Shown: positions 51,195 to 60,517 of the stretch, piece by piece
Layout: every line of letters starts with the position of its first letter
Position numbering within the stretch: position 1 is the first letter of the stretch
DNA from: Desulfotomaculum nigrificans DSM 574
Lineage (GTDB): Bacteria; Bacillota; Desulfotomaculia; Desulfotomaculales; Desulfotomaculaceae
Direction: 5' to 3'
DNA length: 64,000 bases
Assembly: GCF_000189755.2 (NCBI RefSeq)
Contig: NZ_KI912183.1
Coordinates: 622,257-686,256, forward strand
Translations under genes and position numbers: made by a program
Notes under the pieces: model-generated
Databases searched by the model: none
The model's input: only the letters and a program-made list of their open reading frames with translations
What the model was told of the DNA's origin: nothing

Positions 51195-51854
51195 CTAAAG
51201 GTTTGCCGCTGCTTTCCTTATATCTTTCACCGCCTGTCCCGGATTATCAGCCCCGAAAATTGCTGACCCGGCCACCAGCACGTTGGCACCGGCACCGGTT
51301 ACCAGCGTTGCTGTTTCACTATTGATCCCGCCGTCCACTTCAATTTCCGTGGCCAAACCTTGCTCTTTAATTATCTGTGACAATCTCTTAATCTTCGGCA
51401 AAACTTCAGGGATAAATTTTTGCCCTCCGAACCCAGGGTTTACTGTCATTAACAGCACTAGATCCAACATGGGTAAGATATATTCAATAATGTTTAAAGG
51501 AGTATGGGGATTTAGCGCCACCCCTACTTTTGCCCCCAATTCCTTAACCTGGCTGACACAGCGGTGTAAATGAGTACATGCTTCTGCGTGAACACATACC
51601 AGATCCGCCCCAGCCTTAACAAAGTCAGAAATGTAACGATCCGGCTGCTCGATCATTAAATGTACATCAAAAAACATATTACTACGGGGCCGTAGGGCTT
51701 TTACAATTAAGGGGCCAATGGTTATATTGGGCACAAAATGCCCATCCATGACATCTATATGTAAATATTCAGCGCCGGCCTGTTCAACCACCTGCACTGC
51801 CTGGGCCAGGTTGGCAAAATCAGCTGATAGAATGGATGGCGCGATTTTAACCAT
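51195..51854 (-). CDS. rpe: Ribulose-phosphate 3-epimerase
   Basis: 219 residues, TIM barrel. Marks: APSILSADFANL, HIDVMDGHFVPNITIGP (catalytic Asp and metal His), FDVHLMIEQPDRYI, LMTVNPGFGGQKF and EVDGGINSETA. It interconverts ribulose 5-phosphate and xylulose 5-phosphate. Last gene of the long def-to-rpe operon, 2 bases after rsgA. No hairpin terminator with a T-run was seen directly after it. Confidence 0.96.
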   Translation of the reverse strand: MVKIAPSILSADFANLAQAVQVVEQAGAEYLHIDVMDGHFVPNITIGPLIVKALRPRSNMFFDVHLMIEQPDRYISDFVKAGADLVCVHAEACTHLHRCVSQVKELGAKVGVALNPHTPLNIIEYILPMLDLVLLMTVNPGFGGQKFIPEVLPKIKRLSQIIKEQGLATEIEVDGGINSETATLVTGAGANVLVAGSAIFGADNPGQAVKDIRKAAANL

Positions 51855-51856
51855 GT

Positions 51857-52738
51857 TTAATATCTCCTCTCTTGCTGGATAACCTCTTCTAAAAAGGCCA
51901 GATAATTTTGGTGCCGACCTTCATTTATTAATCCTTGTTGCACAGCCTGTTTTACGGCACAGCAAGGTTCATGATAATGTAAACAGCCGTTAAATTTGCA
52001 GTCACCTATGAAGTTAGCGAACTCTGGAAAATAGTAAGTCAGTTCTTCCCGTTGCATGGGAGGCAAATCCAAGCTGGAAAAGCCTGGACTGTCCATGACA
52101 AAGCCTCCCATTTGCAGGGGCAGCAATTCTACATGCCTGGTGGTGTGCTTACCACGTTTTAGTTTGCTGCTGATCTCACCGGTTTTTAATGCTAGGCCAG
52201 GTTGCACCGCATTTAACAGGCTGGACTTACCAACTCCGGAAGGACCGGCAAAAACCGATGTTTTTCCCACCAGGAGTTGCCGTAATTCCTCGATACCATC
52301 ACCATTTTTAGTACTGGTGATCACGGTTTGGTAACCAATTTTACGATACAGTTTAAGCCAATCATGTTCCCGGCGGCCGCTCATCAAATCGGCTTTGTTC
52401 AAACACACAACCGGGTCTACATTGGCATGCTCTGCTAAAACCAGAAAACGGTCAAGTAGAGTCAGGTTAGGTTCAGGGTCTTGAACAGCAAAAACAATAA
52501 CCGCCTGTTCAATATTGGCCACAGGTGGACGAAACAATTGGGTTTTTCTGGGCAATACTTCATCAATCCTACCGGTGTTCCCCCGTATGGGGGTAACCTT
52601 AACCCGGTCCCCCACTAAAGCAGCGGAAGAAGATTTATCTAATCGAAATTTGCCCCGTAAGGTACATTCCCAAATTTCATCTCCTTTTTTGACATAGTAA
52701 AATCCCCCGTATGCCTTGATTAAAACCCCTTCAAACAC
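51857..52738 (-). CDS. rsgA: Ribosome small-subunit-dependent GTPase RsgA
   Basis: 293 residues. An N-terminal OB fold is followed by a circularly permuted GTPase domain (order NKADL, then GPSGVGKSSLLN, then VMDSPGFSSLDL) and a C-terminal zinc knuckle (GDCKFNGCLHYHEPCC). It acts late in 30S maturation and is checked by (p)ppGpp. In Bacillus it is phosphorylated by PrkC, whose gene is directly upstream here, so the neighbourhood is functional as well as conserved. Confidence 0.96.
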   Translation of the reverse strand: MFEGVLIKAYGGFYYVKKGDEIWECTLRGKFRLDKSSSAALVGDRVKVTPIRGNTGRIDEVLPRKTQLFRPPVANIEQAVIVFAVQDPEPNLTLLDRFLVLAEHANVDPVVCLNKADLMSGRREHDWLKLYRKIGYQTVITSTKNGDGIEELRQLLVGKTSVFAGPSGVGKSSLLNAVQPGLALKTGEISSKLKRGKHTTRHVELLPLQMGGFVMDSPGFSSLDLPPMQREELTYYFPEFANFIGDCKFNGCLHYHEPCCAVKQAVQQGLINEGRHQNYLAFLEEVIQQERRY

Positions 52739-52767
52739 GCCATTCTCTCCTTGGTCTGGCCGGAATT

Positions 52768-54645
52768 TTAAATATCTTTACTATATAACAAGCTCCCATC
52801 GATAAAAACTTTAATATTCCCATGCCCGTAGACTCGGATTTCTTTTATCACTGTATCGCCGGGTTGATGGGTGCTGACATAAACATCTTTCTTCCCTTCG
52901 GCATCCTCTTTAGTTATTTTGACCTCATGGGTTTTGCCGTCCTGGGGTACCGGAACAATCACCTTTACGTCCTGAGGGGCCGGTCCGGGACCCACATTAA
53001 GGAAAATCTTCACCTTTGATCCTTGTTGCACTTCCGTGTTGGCAGTCGGCTCCTGCCTGGCCACCCGGCCTGGCAGCTGATCCGGACTTTCGGTTTGGCC
53101 AATAGTTTCATCTAACTCCAAACCAACCCCCACCAATTTGGCCCGGGCTTCCTCTTGGGTGAGACCGGTTAGATCGGGCACCTTGGTAGGTTTGGGCTCA
53201 GGTCCCTTGCTGACGCTAAGCTTGACTGTACTACCCCGGGGGGCCATGCTGTTAGCCCGGGGACTTTGTTCAGCAATTTTTCCTTCTGCAATGCTGTTAC
53301 TATAAACCGGTTCTGTGGTCTCCACTTCAAACCCGGCATTGATCAGTTCTAACCTGGCATCTTCAAATGACCAATCTACAACATCAGGCACTTTCACCAG
53401 GTCTTGCCCATTACTCACTGTAAGCTGAACAATACGGCCCTTCTTAACAATATCATTGGCGGCTGGGTCCTGGGATATGACTATATCCTTTGGTATCCTA
53501 TCATGGTTCTGGCGGACAATTTTTACATTAAGCCCCTGCTCTTTTAACAGCTGCTCCGCCTCAACATAGTTTCTCCCCTCCACTGCTGGTACCTTAACCT
53601 CGCCCACATTCAGGTAACTGTTGAGGGCCAATCCAGCACCAGCAATTAAGGCCAATGCCAGCAAACCCAGTATAACCCATGCCGTAGGTTTCATCTTTTT
53701 CCGGTGGGTCGACACCGGGGATACCGATTTAGGCTCTCTTGCTTCCTGCCTATCCGGTCTGATCACCACCGGATTGGGCAAAATTCTTGTCCGTTCGTCA
53801 TCTTCGTCGATGTAAGGTGTTAAATTACGGGTTTCCTCACTAATTGTAACTAAATCATCTGCCAAAGCCCGGGCACTTTTTTGTCTTCTGTCAGGTATTT
53901 TGTCCATAGCCCGCAGAACAACCTTTTCTAAATCCTCAGGAACTTTCGGGTTGATTTGCCGCAGTGAAGGTGGTTGTTCTTGAATGTGTTTCAGGGCTAC
54001 ACTAATGGCCCCGTCACCCTGGTATGGCACTTGTCCTGTCAACATTTCATAAAGTACCACACCAAGGGAATAAATATCTGACTTGGGTCCGGCAGGTTCA
54101 CCTTTGGCTTGTTCCGGTGATATGTAATGAACGGAGCCGACAATAGTATCAGTATGGGTTACCGTGGCCGCGCTGGCCTGGGCAATACCAAAATCAGTTA
54201 GTTTGGCCCGACCGGTTTTGGTAATTAAAATATTATGTGGCTTGACATCCCGGTGGATAATATTATTTTCATGGGCATGTTCCAATGCCTCTGCAATCTG
54301 TCGGCCGATTTGCACAACCCGGCCGGGAGCCAAAGGGGCTTCGCGGCGAATTAACTCCTTTAAGCTCTCCCCATCCACATACTCCATTACCAGGTAGTGA
54401 GCATCATTTTCCTGCCCTACATCATAAATACTAACAATATTAGGGTGGGACAGGCTGGCTACGGCCTGGGCTTCACGGCGGAAACGGCGCACAAAGTCCT
54501 GGTCACTGGCATACTCAGGCCGTAACACTTTAATGGTGACTAATCTGTTTAAAAAGGTATCTTTACCCTTCCAAACCAGGGCCATTCCCCCGCCGCCCAA
54601 CTGTTCTAATATTTCATATCGGTTGCCCAGAAGTTTGCCAATCAT
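52768..54645 (-). CDS. prkC: PASTA-domain serine/threonine protein kinase
   Basis: 625 residues. Cytoplasmic Hanks-type kinase (about 10-270: LGGGGMALVWKG, VTIKVLR, HRDVKPHNI, DFGIAQA, GSVHYISPEQA), juxtamembrane linker rich in Arg/Thr, one helix at about 325-345 (WVILGLLALALIAGAGLAL), then three extracellular PASTA repeats (about 353-555) and an extra beta-rich tail of about 70 residues ending FIDGSLLYSKDI. PASTA domains bind muropeptides or lipid II; in Bacillus this triggers spore germination. It lies between pbpA and rsgA and works with PrpC at 57449. Confidence 0.96.
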   Translation of the reverse strand: MIGKLLGNRYEILEQLGGGGMALVWKGKDTFLNRLVTIKVLRPEYASDQDFVRRFRREAQAVASLSHPNIVSIYDVGQENDAHYLVMEYVDGESLKELIRREAPLAPGRVVQIGRQIAEALEHAHENNIIHRDVKPHNILITKTGRAKLTDFGIAQASAATVTHTDTIVGSVHYISPEQAKGEPAGPKSDIYSLGVVLYEMLTGQVPYQGDGAISVALKHIQEQPPSLRQINPKVPEDLEKVVLRAMDKIPDRRQKSARALADDLVTISEETRNLTPYIDEDDERTRILPNPVVIRPDRQEAREPKSVSPVSTHRKKMKPTAWVILGLLALALIAGAGLALNSYLNVGEVKVPAVEGRNYVEAEQLLKEQGLNVKIVRQNHDRIPKDIVISQDPAANDIVKKGRIVQLTVSNGQDLVKVPDVVDWSFEDARLELINAGFEVETTEPVYSNSIAEGKIAEQSPRANSMAPRGSTVKLSVSKGPEPKPTKVPDLTGLTQEEARAKLVGVGLELDETIGQTESPDQLPGRVARQEPTANTEVQQGSKVKIFLNVGPGPAPQDVKVIVPVPQDGKTHEVKITKEDAEGKKDVYVSTHQPGDTVIKEIRVYGHGNIKVFIDGSLLYSKDI

Positions 54646-54692
54646 CTACTGTCTCACTCCTTACCAATCTTCCCACTTCAAGCTCATATATC

Positions 54693-56117
54693 TCAATGTT
54701 CAAATAGGGCAGCTGCCATTACTTCCCTGGCAATGGGAGTAGCCACCGCAGCCCCGGAACCAGCTTTTTCCACAATAACTGCCACCACCACTTTGGGGTG
54801 GTCGGCCGGGGCAAAGCCCACAAACCATGAGTGAGGAGGGCTATGGGGGTCTCTGGCCGTTTTAGTTTCAGCAGTACCTGTTTTACCAGCTACCCTAACT
54901 CCCCTGATGGCGGCGCCAGTCCCGGTTCCCCATTCCACTGCGCCCAGCATCCCCTGGGTGATAATGTTTGCTATCTGTGGACTGGTGGCAGTCAACCAGG
55001 GCGAAACCTCGGCCCGCTGTAGCGTACTGCCGCTGGCGGTACGAATTTCCTGCACCAGGTAAGGCTTCATAATGACACCATTATTGGCAATGGCGGCGCC
55101 GGCCAAAGCCATATGTAAAGGACTAACCAGGGTATCTCCCTGGCCAAAGGAGGATTCGGCCAATTGGCTTTGAGTACGACGTTCACCGGTGGCCAGGGTA
55201 CCGGACCGCACCGGAATCCCCAGATCAGGTGATTTGGTTAAACCAAATTTATTGGCTGTGTCTATAAAACCATCCCAGCCCAGCTTCAATCCTTCCCGGG
55301 CAAAATATGTATTACAGGAAACAGCCAGGGCTTTAATAAAATTAACCGTACCGTGGGCCCGGTTATCTGCTATTTTACTGCCATCAACCACTACATATCC
55401 GGGACATGATAATGTATCCCCAGGTTGCACCTGAACATTGGCTAAAATCCCTGCCCCGGTAATAATTTTCATAACTGAACCAGGTGGATAGGCCCCCTGA
55501 GTAGCTCGATTCAAAAGCGGGGCACCATTTTGATTATTATTTAAATATGTCCAAACCCCGGGGTTACCGATGGTATTAGTGTCATAGGCGGGTGAACTGG
55601 CCATGGCCAGTACCGCCCCCGTGTTGGGATCCAGGGCCACCACCGCCCCCCGGTGACCATGTAGTGCTTGCAGAGCAATCATTTGTAACCTGGTATCCAA
55701 AGTTAATACCAAGTCGTGGCCCCTGGGTGTCCGGTTTAGTATTTTATCTATGATGTTTTTCACGGCATCGGCATCGGTTAGTCCCAGGAGTTGTTTACCA
55801 TAGGCTGCTTCCAATCCCGACGATCCGTATTTTTCAGAGACATAACCAACCACCTGGGCAAAAGGAGCAACATTTCCCGCAGTGAAATAAACTCGCTGGC
55901 CATGATCCCCCAACCACCTGGTTTCCGCCAGTTTTACGCCATTGCGGTCATAAATGGTACCACGGATGATGGCTGCTTCCTTGGCCGCCAGGCGCCGGTT
56001 TTGGGGATGGTTGGCCAGGGCTTCTCCCTGTTGCACCATCAAATAGGTTAAGTACAAAATCAATATAATAAATGTTGACAATAAAGCATAACCCAGTTTT
56101 TTAATATTTTGTTTCAT
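54693..56117 (-). CDS. pbpA: Class B penicillin-binding protein (PbpA/FtsI-like transpeptidase)
   Basis: 474 residues with one N-terminal membrane helix (LGYALLSTFIILILYLTYL), a short dimerisation-like domain with IIRGTIYDRNG, and a C-terminal transpeptidase domain. The active-site Ser is in GSVMK (SxxK), then SCNTYF (SxN) and KTGTAE (KTG). It is shorter than typical PBP2/FtsI, like actinobacterial PbpA. It would act with the RodA-type glycosyltransferase encoded just upstream (overlap of 17 bases) in peptidoglycan polymerisation and crosslinking. Confidence 0.94.
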   Translation of the reverse strand: MKQNIKKLGYALLSTFIILILYLTYLMVQQGEALANHPQNRRLAAKEAAIIRGTIYDRNGVKLAETRWLGDHGQRVYFTAGNVAPFAQVVGYVSEKYGSSGLEAAYGKQLLGLTDADAVKNIIDKILNRTPRGHDLVLTLDTRLQMIALQALHGHRGAVVALDPNTGAVLAMASSPAYDTNTIGNPGVWTYLNNNQNGAPLLNRATQGAYPPGSVMKIITGAGILANVQVQPGDTLSCPGYVVVDGSKIADNRAHGTVNFIKALAVSCNTYFAREGLKLGWDGFIDTANKFGLTKSPDLGIPVRSGTLATGERRTQSQLAESSFGQGDTLVSPLHMALAGAAIANNGVIMKPYLVQEIRTASGSTLQRAEVSPWLTATSPQIANIITQGMLGAVEWGTGTGAAIRGVRVAGKTGTAETKTARDPHSPPHSWFVGFAPADHPKVVVAVIVEKAGSGAAVATPIAREVMAAALFEH

Positions 56118-57423
56118 TACCCTCGTTTACCTCGTGGGAAATGTTCAAAAGTAAACCCAGCAGAACAAAATTTGCCACCAGGGAACTGCCTCCATAACTA
56201 ATAAACGGTAGGGTTACACCGGTCATGGGTAACAATTTAGTAACTCCGGCAATAATGATAAAAGTTTGTAACCCCATTAAAGCTGTAAGTCCTGTGGCTA
56301 ATAGGGAATAAAAGTCATTTGGTGCTGCCAGGGCAATCATTAACCCTCGAAATACCAGGCACATATACAGCACAACCACGGCACAGGCTCCTAATAATCC
56401 CAGTTCCTCACCAATGGCAGAAAAGATAAAATCGGTATGTACGGCGGGTATTAGGTTAGGCATACCTTGTCCCAGACCGCTGCCAAAAATTCCTCCGGAG
56501 CCCAGGGCGAACAGGGATTGGACAATTTGGTACCCGCTGCCATCCATGAAGGGCCAAGGATTGAGCCATATATCTACCCGGGCCTGCACATGGCCAAAGG
56601 CAAAATAGGCCAGTGTACCTCCCAAAAAAAACATCACCATACCAATTAGGACATAAAACAGCCGGGCTGTTGCCGCATAAACCATGGCCAGAAAGGTACA
56701 AAAATAAATCAAAGCTGTGCCAAGGTCCTTTTGAAATACCAAAATCAGCAGGGATACTCCCCACATAGCCACCAGAGGACCCCATTCCCGAATACCCGGG
56801 ATACTAACACCCAGTATTTGGTTGGCGCCGGTAGTAAGAAACCGGCCGTTTTCGGCTAAAAAACTGGCTAAAAATAAGACTAATAAAATTTTAACGAATT
56901 CCGAAGGCTGTATCTGAAATAACCCCAGATTTAGCCAACTACGGGCCCCATATTGTTCCTTACCAAAAAATATTGGTAAAACCAGTAGCAAAACCCCAGA
57001 CGCCACATAAATATACTTATAATCCGCCAGCCAGTCTAATTTTCTGAGCAGGGTGGTTAGTATCACCAGAGCCAAAAGCCCAATCAGGAGCCAGGCAAAC
57101 TGCCGCTCAGCATATTGGGGTCGCAGGCGAAACAAAAATACCAAGCCAAAGGCGGTTAGAGACGCGGCAATGGGTAACAAGTAGGGATCACATTTAAAAC
57201 GAACCAACCGCCAGTAAGCACTAACCAACCAAAATGCGGCCACGGTGCCAAGACTTAAAATTATCATAAACCAATAAAAAGATATTTTATGGTTGCTTAT
57301 AACCAATTGGTAGGAACCTTTTAGCTCCTGTTCACTTAAAAACAAGGCCAGTACCCCAACAGCCAAATAGATCGCAATATAGTATAACAACCTTCGCTCT
57401 TCCTGGCGCAGGTTTGTAGTCAA
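56101..57423 (-). CDS. SEDS-family peptidoglycan glycosyltransferase (FtsW/RodA/SpoVE-like)
   Basis: 440 residues, ten or so helices. SEDS marks are GARSWLNLGLFQIQPSEFVKI, FQKDLGTALIYF, GSGLGQGM and the C-terminal LPFISYGGSSLVANFVLLG. TTG 57423 is chosen for GGAGGTG seven bases before it; the longer frame to 57459 would overlap prpC. It polymerises lipid II together with PbpA. In the actinobacterial equivalent cluster this gene is called rodA. Confidence 0.94.
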   Translation of the reverse strand: MTTNLRQEERRLLYYIAIYLAVGVLALFLSEQELKGSYQLVISNHKISFYWFMIILSLGTVAAFWLVSAYWRLVRFKCDPYLLPIAASLTAFGLVFLFRLRPQYAERQFAWLLIGLLALVILTTLLRKLDWLADYKYIYVASGVLLLVLPIFFGKEQYGARSWLNLGLFQIQPSEFVKILLVLFLASFLAENGRFLTTGANQILGVSIPGIREWGPLVAMWGVSLLILVFQKDLGTALIYFCTFLAMVYAATARLFYVLIGMVMFFLGGTLAYFAFGHVQARVDIWLNPWPFMDGSGYQIVQSLFALGSGGIFGSGLGQGMPNLIPAVHTDFIFSAIGEELGLLGACAVVVLYMCLVFRGLMIALAAPNDFYSLLATGLTALMGLQTFIIIAGVTKLLPMTGVTLPFISYGGSSLVANFVLLGLLLNISHEVNEGNETKY

Positions 57424-57448
57424 TTGGGGCCACCTCCATCCTGCTTCA

Positions 57449-58162
57449 CTATACCTCAATTAAAATCATGGTAATGTTATCCAACCCGCCCCGGCTTAAG
57501 GCTTCATTCAGTAAAGCCTGCAGACAATTTTCCAGGTTAGATTGATTTTGCACTATTTCCTTGATCTCCCCGGGTCCCAGGTGGTTAGTTAAGCCGTCAG
57601 TACAAAGCAAAATTCTATCCCCGGTGGATAACTTGATCCGGTATAAATCACTGTTTACCATCGGTGCGGTGCCCAATGCCCGGGTCAATACATTGCGCTG
57701 GGGATGATTAAGTGCTTGTTCTTCGGTAATACCACCACAACGCAACATTTCCCCCACCAGTGAATGGTCATCGGTAATTTGCGTAATTTGGTTGTTTCGA
57801 ATAAGATAAGCCCTGGAATCACCAATGTGCGCAACGATTAATTCCGTCCCCACAAAAAGTCCGACAGTGACTGTAGTGCCCATACCCCGGTACTCCACAA
57901 ACTCAGTGGACATGCGGTAAACCCGCAGGTTTGCTTCAGCCAGAACCCTGGTCAAGGCCTCGGCATAATCAACCTTTTTGGACAAATACTCAGGTAAATT
58001 TTCCTGTAAACATTTCATGGCTGTGGTGCTGGCGATTTCTCCTGCTTTATGGCCACCCATACCATCGGCCACCGCAAAAAGACCAATTTCCGGGCAGGCG
58101 CATAAACTGTCCTCATTGATAGTTCTTACCCGTCCGACATCAGTTATCTGACTCCATTTCAT
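57449..58162 (-). CDS. prpC: PP2C-type protein phosphatase PrpC/Stp
   Basis: 237 residues, PPM family. Metal-binding Asp residues are in INEDSL, AVADGMGGHKAGE, HIGDSRAYLI, LCTDGLTNHL and GGLDNITM. All eleven family motifs appear intact. It removes phosphate from PrkC and its substrates. The start overlaps fhaB by 23 bases. Confidence 0.96.
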   Translation of the reverse strand: MKWSQITDVGRVRTINEDSLCACPEIGLFAVADGMGGHKAGEIASTTAMKCLQENLPEYLSKKVDYAEALTRVLAEANLRVYRMSTEFVEYRGMGTTVTVGLFVGTELIVAHIGDSRAYLIRNNQITQITDDHSLVGEMLRCGGITEEQALNHPQRNVLTRALGTAPMVNSDLYRIKLSTGDRILLCTDGLTNHLGPGEIKEIVQNQSNLENCLQALLNEALSRGGLDNITMILIEV

Positions 58163-58634
58163 ACGCCCACCTCACAAACTGAAAAATTACATCGCCTATC
58201 CGGATGCGGTCTCCGTTGGCCAGAACTGTTGGCCGCTTTACAGGCATTTCATTTAAATAAGTTTGGTTTAAACTTCCCAAGTCCTCCAGCCAATATTGTC
58301 CCTGCCGAAACACAATTTGTGCATGTTCCTGTGAAGCAAAGGCCCCGGTAAAGGCTATATGATTGCCGGGACCTCTACCTAACCTGGTCAATTCCCCCAG
58401 CCGAAAACTATCACCAGGCGTCATTGGTTCCTCTCCCGCCGTTATCACTTTAAGACGGGCTCCATCTCCCCCTACCGCCACTGGAGGAGCCGGAATCGGC
58501 ACATCTTTAGCTGGCCGGTGTTGTTTAGCAGCTTGTCTAAGTTCATCAAGCATACTGGCTGTCAAGCGAAAAATAAACAGGTACAGTAATATTAAAAATA
58601 AGTATCTTAAAATGGTTATCACTAGGGCTACCAC
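58140..58634 (-). CDS. fhaB: FHA-domain membrane protein (FhaB-like)
   Basis: 164 residues with one N-terminal helix (VITILRYLFLILLYLFIFRL), a linker, and a C-terminal FHA phosphothreonine-binding domain (about 75-150: LGRGPGNHIAFTGAFASQEHA, LEDLGSLNQTYLN, and later GDRIRIGDVIFQF). It resembles FhaB/FipA of Actinobacteria and would read kinase output at the membrane. GTG 58634 follows AAGGAG. Confidence 0.9.
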   Translation of the reverse strand: MVALVITILRYLFLILLYLFIFRLTASMLDELRQAAKQHRPAKDVPIPAPPVAVGGDGARLKVITAGEEPMTPGDSFRLGELTRLGRGPGNHIAFTGAFASQEHAQIVFRQGQYWLEDLGSLNQTYLNEMPVKRPTVLANGDRIRIGDVIFQFVRWAYEMESDN

Positions 58635-58635
58635 T

Positions 58636-59427
58636 TTAATGCTCCTTAAATATAAGAACTGTATTACCCACCGTTATGACATCCCCCGAGGTAAGCTCAA
58701 CCTTCTCTATGGGCAATCCGTTAACATAGGTTCCGTTGGTACTATTAAGGTCGGTTAACCAGAAACGCCCGGCCACCTGCTCAAACTGGGCATGGCGCCG
58801 GGATACACTATGGTCAGATAGCATAATGTCACAGGTATCACGGCGACCCAAAATGGTACGGTAGGGACCAAGCGGAAACTCCTTGCCGGCATCTTTTCCC
58901 TCTTCCACCAGCAGGGTGGCTGTAACCGTCGATTGTATTTTGGGTAGAGGAGCTGTGTCCTGGATGGGTTGGTACTGTCGGGTGTCTTGCTGTTCATCAT
59001 CAGTTTCCTCTTGATACCATGTAGGTGTTATTGATTTTACTTCATCCGGGGTAACCTCGGCAAAATGACTATCTATCTTAATTTCACCCGGCTGCAAACT
59101 GTTCTCCTGGGTAAACATAATTTGGGGCTGTCCCACCAGGGTAAATTTTTTTTCCGTTGCCTTTTGCACCAGGTAATCTGCCATTTCCTTAGAGATAAGA
59201 GCAGCCATAGGTTTAATCGGTAAATAATCTTCCGGGTGTAGTAAAACGATATACTGGTTAGGCACGTATACATTAGAAACACTGACCCGACGGTTATCTT
59301 TCATTGCCCGGGCCAGTTTTTTAGCAATATCCGTTGGCTGTACCCTGGCATCAGAGCTAAATTTATCTTTAAAAAAACCTTCTATGTATTTTTCCAAACT
59401 ATCCTCCAGCCCAGAAAACAGTCCCAC
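58636..59427 (-). CDS. fhaA: DUF3662 and FHA-domain protein (FhaA-like)
   Basis: 263 residues. The N-terminal DUF3662 domain (about 1-120: FSGLEDSLEKYIEGFF, VYVPNQYIVLLHPEDY) is joined by a linker to a C-terminal FHA domain (about 185-260: LGRRDTCDIMLSDHSVSRRHA, LTDLNSTNGTYVNG). This is the exact domain pair of actinobacterial FhaA, which binds phosphorylated PknB and MviN. GTG 59427 follows GGAGGGA. Cytoplasmic. Confidence 0.92.
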   Translation of the reverse strand: MGLFSGLEDSLEKYIEGFFKDKFSSDARVQPTDIAKKLARAMKDNRRVSVSNVYVPNQYIVLLHPEDYLPIKPMAALISKEMADYLVQKATEKKFTLVGQPQIMFTQENSLQPGEIKIDSHFAEVTPDEVKSITPTWYQEETDDEQQDTRQYQPIQDTAPLPKIQSTVTATLLVEEGKDAGKEFPLGPYRTILGRRDTCDIMLSDHSVSRRHAQFEQVAGRFWLTDLNSTNGTYVNGLPIEKVELTSGDVITVGNTVLIFKEH

Positions 59428-59456
59428 GGAGATCCCTCCTGTTGAGAAGTTAGAGG

Positions 59457-60515
59457 TTAGATCAAAGATTCCTTTTGGAACCTACGTCTAAGTTGACCGC
59501 ATGCGGCGTCTATGTCTGTTCCCAATTCCCGGCGTACGGTTACGGCCAGCCCGGCCTTCTCAATAATATTACGGAACCTCTCAACTTTTTCGGGTGGGGT
59601 TCTTTCAAACCCCTTTTCCTCCACCGGGTTAGCCGGGATGAGATTCACGTGACATAGCATACCTTTAAGTAAATTCACCAGTTGCCGGGCGTGTTCCTCG
59701 CTGTCATTAATTTCTTTTAACAGAGCATACTCAAATGTTATCCGGCGACCGGTGATTTCAGTATACTCCCGGCAGGCCGGTATTAATTCGGCCAGGCTGT
59801 AACGACGGTTAATGGGCACCAACTGATTTCGCAGCTCGTCATTTGGTGCATGCAACGATACAGCCAAAGTGATGGGTAATTTTTTAAAAGCCAATTGCTT
59901 TAACTTTGGTACCAATCCGCAGGTGGAAAGAGTGATATGACGGTAACCGATATTAAGACCATAATCCGCATTGACATTCTCTAAAAACTTAATCACGTTA
60001 TCATAATTATCCAGGGGTTCGCCGGAACCCATAATCACAATATGACTGACTCGCTCCCCAGTATCCTGCTGAATACCTAATACCTGATCATAAATTTCGC
60101 CAGGGGTCAGGCTACGCACCAAACCTTCTATGGTGGAGGCGCAGAACATGCATCCCATCCGGCAGCCCACCTGGGTAGAAACACAGGCAGAATTGCCGTA
60201 GGAATGTTTCATTAATACACATTCCACCGCATGTCCATCAGCAAGACCCAAGAGGTACTTAATGGTATCCCCCCGAGCAGACTGCTGGCGGGCCAGCATT
60301 TTGGTCTGACTAATATAGGCTACATCGGCCAGTTTCGCCTGTAGTTCTTTAGAAATGTTGGTCATTTGGTCAAAGGATGTCACACCTTTAGCCAAAACCC
60401 ACTGGCAAATCTGGATGGCCCGGAAAGGCTTTTCACCTAGCTCCGTCATTAGACGTTTCATTTCCGATAAAGTTAGATCTCTTAGGTTCAATTTTGACTT
60501 GGTATTTCTACACAT
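59457..60515 (-). CDS. rlmN: Dual-specificity 23S rRNA/tRNA adenine-C2 methyltransferase RlmN
   Basis: 352 residues. Radical SAM motif CRMGCMFC (CX3CX2C), VIMGSGEPLDNYDNV, STCGLVP, and the resolving Cys near the C-terminus (IDAACGQLRRR). It methylates A2503 in 23S rRNA and A37 in some tRNAs by a radical mechanism. It starts one base after rsmB ends. Confidence 0.97.
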   Translation of the reverse strand: MCRNTKSKLNLRDLTLSEMKRLMTELGEKPFRAIQICQWVLAKGVTSFDQMTNISKELQAKLADVAYISQTKMLARQQSARGDTIKYLLGLADGHAVECVLMKHSYGNSACVSTQVGCRMGCMFCASTIEGLVRSLTPGEIYDQVLGIQQDTGERVSHIVIMGSGEPLDNYDNVIKFLENVNADYGLNIGYRHITLSTCGLVPKLKQLAFKKLPITLAVSLHAPNDELRNQLVPINRRYSLAELIPACREYTEITGRRITFEYALLKEINDSEEHARQLVNLLKGMLCHVNLIPANPVEEKGFERTPPEKVERFRNIIEKAGLAVTVRRELGTDIDAACGQLRRRFQKESLI

Positions 60516-60517
60516 TT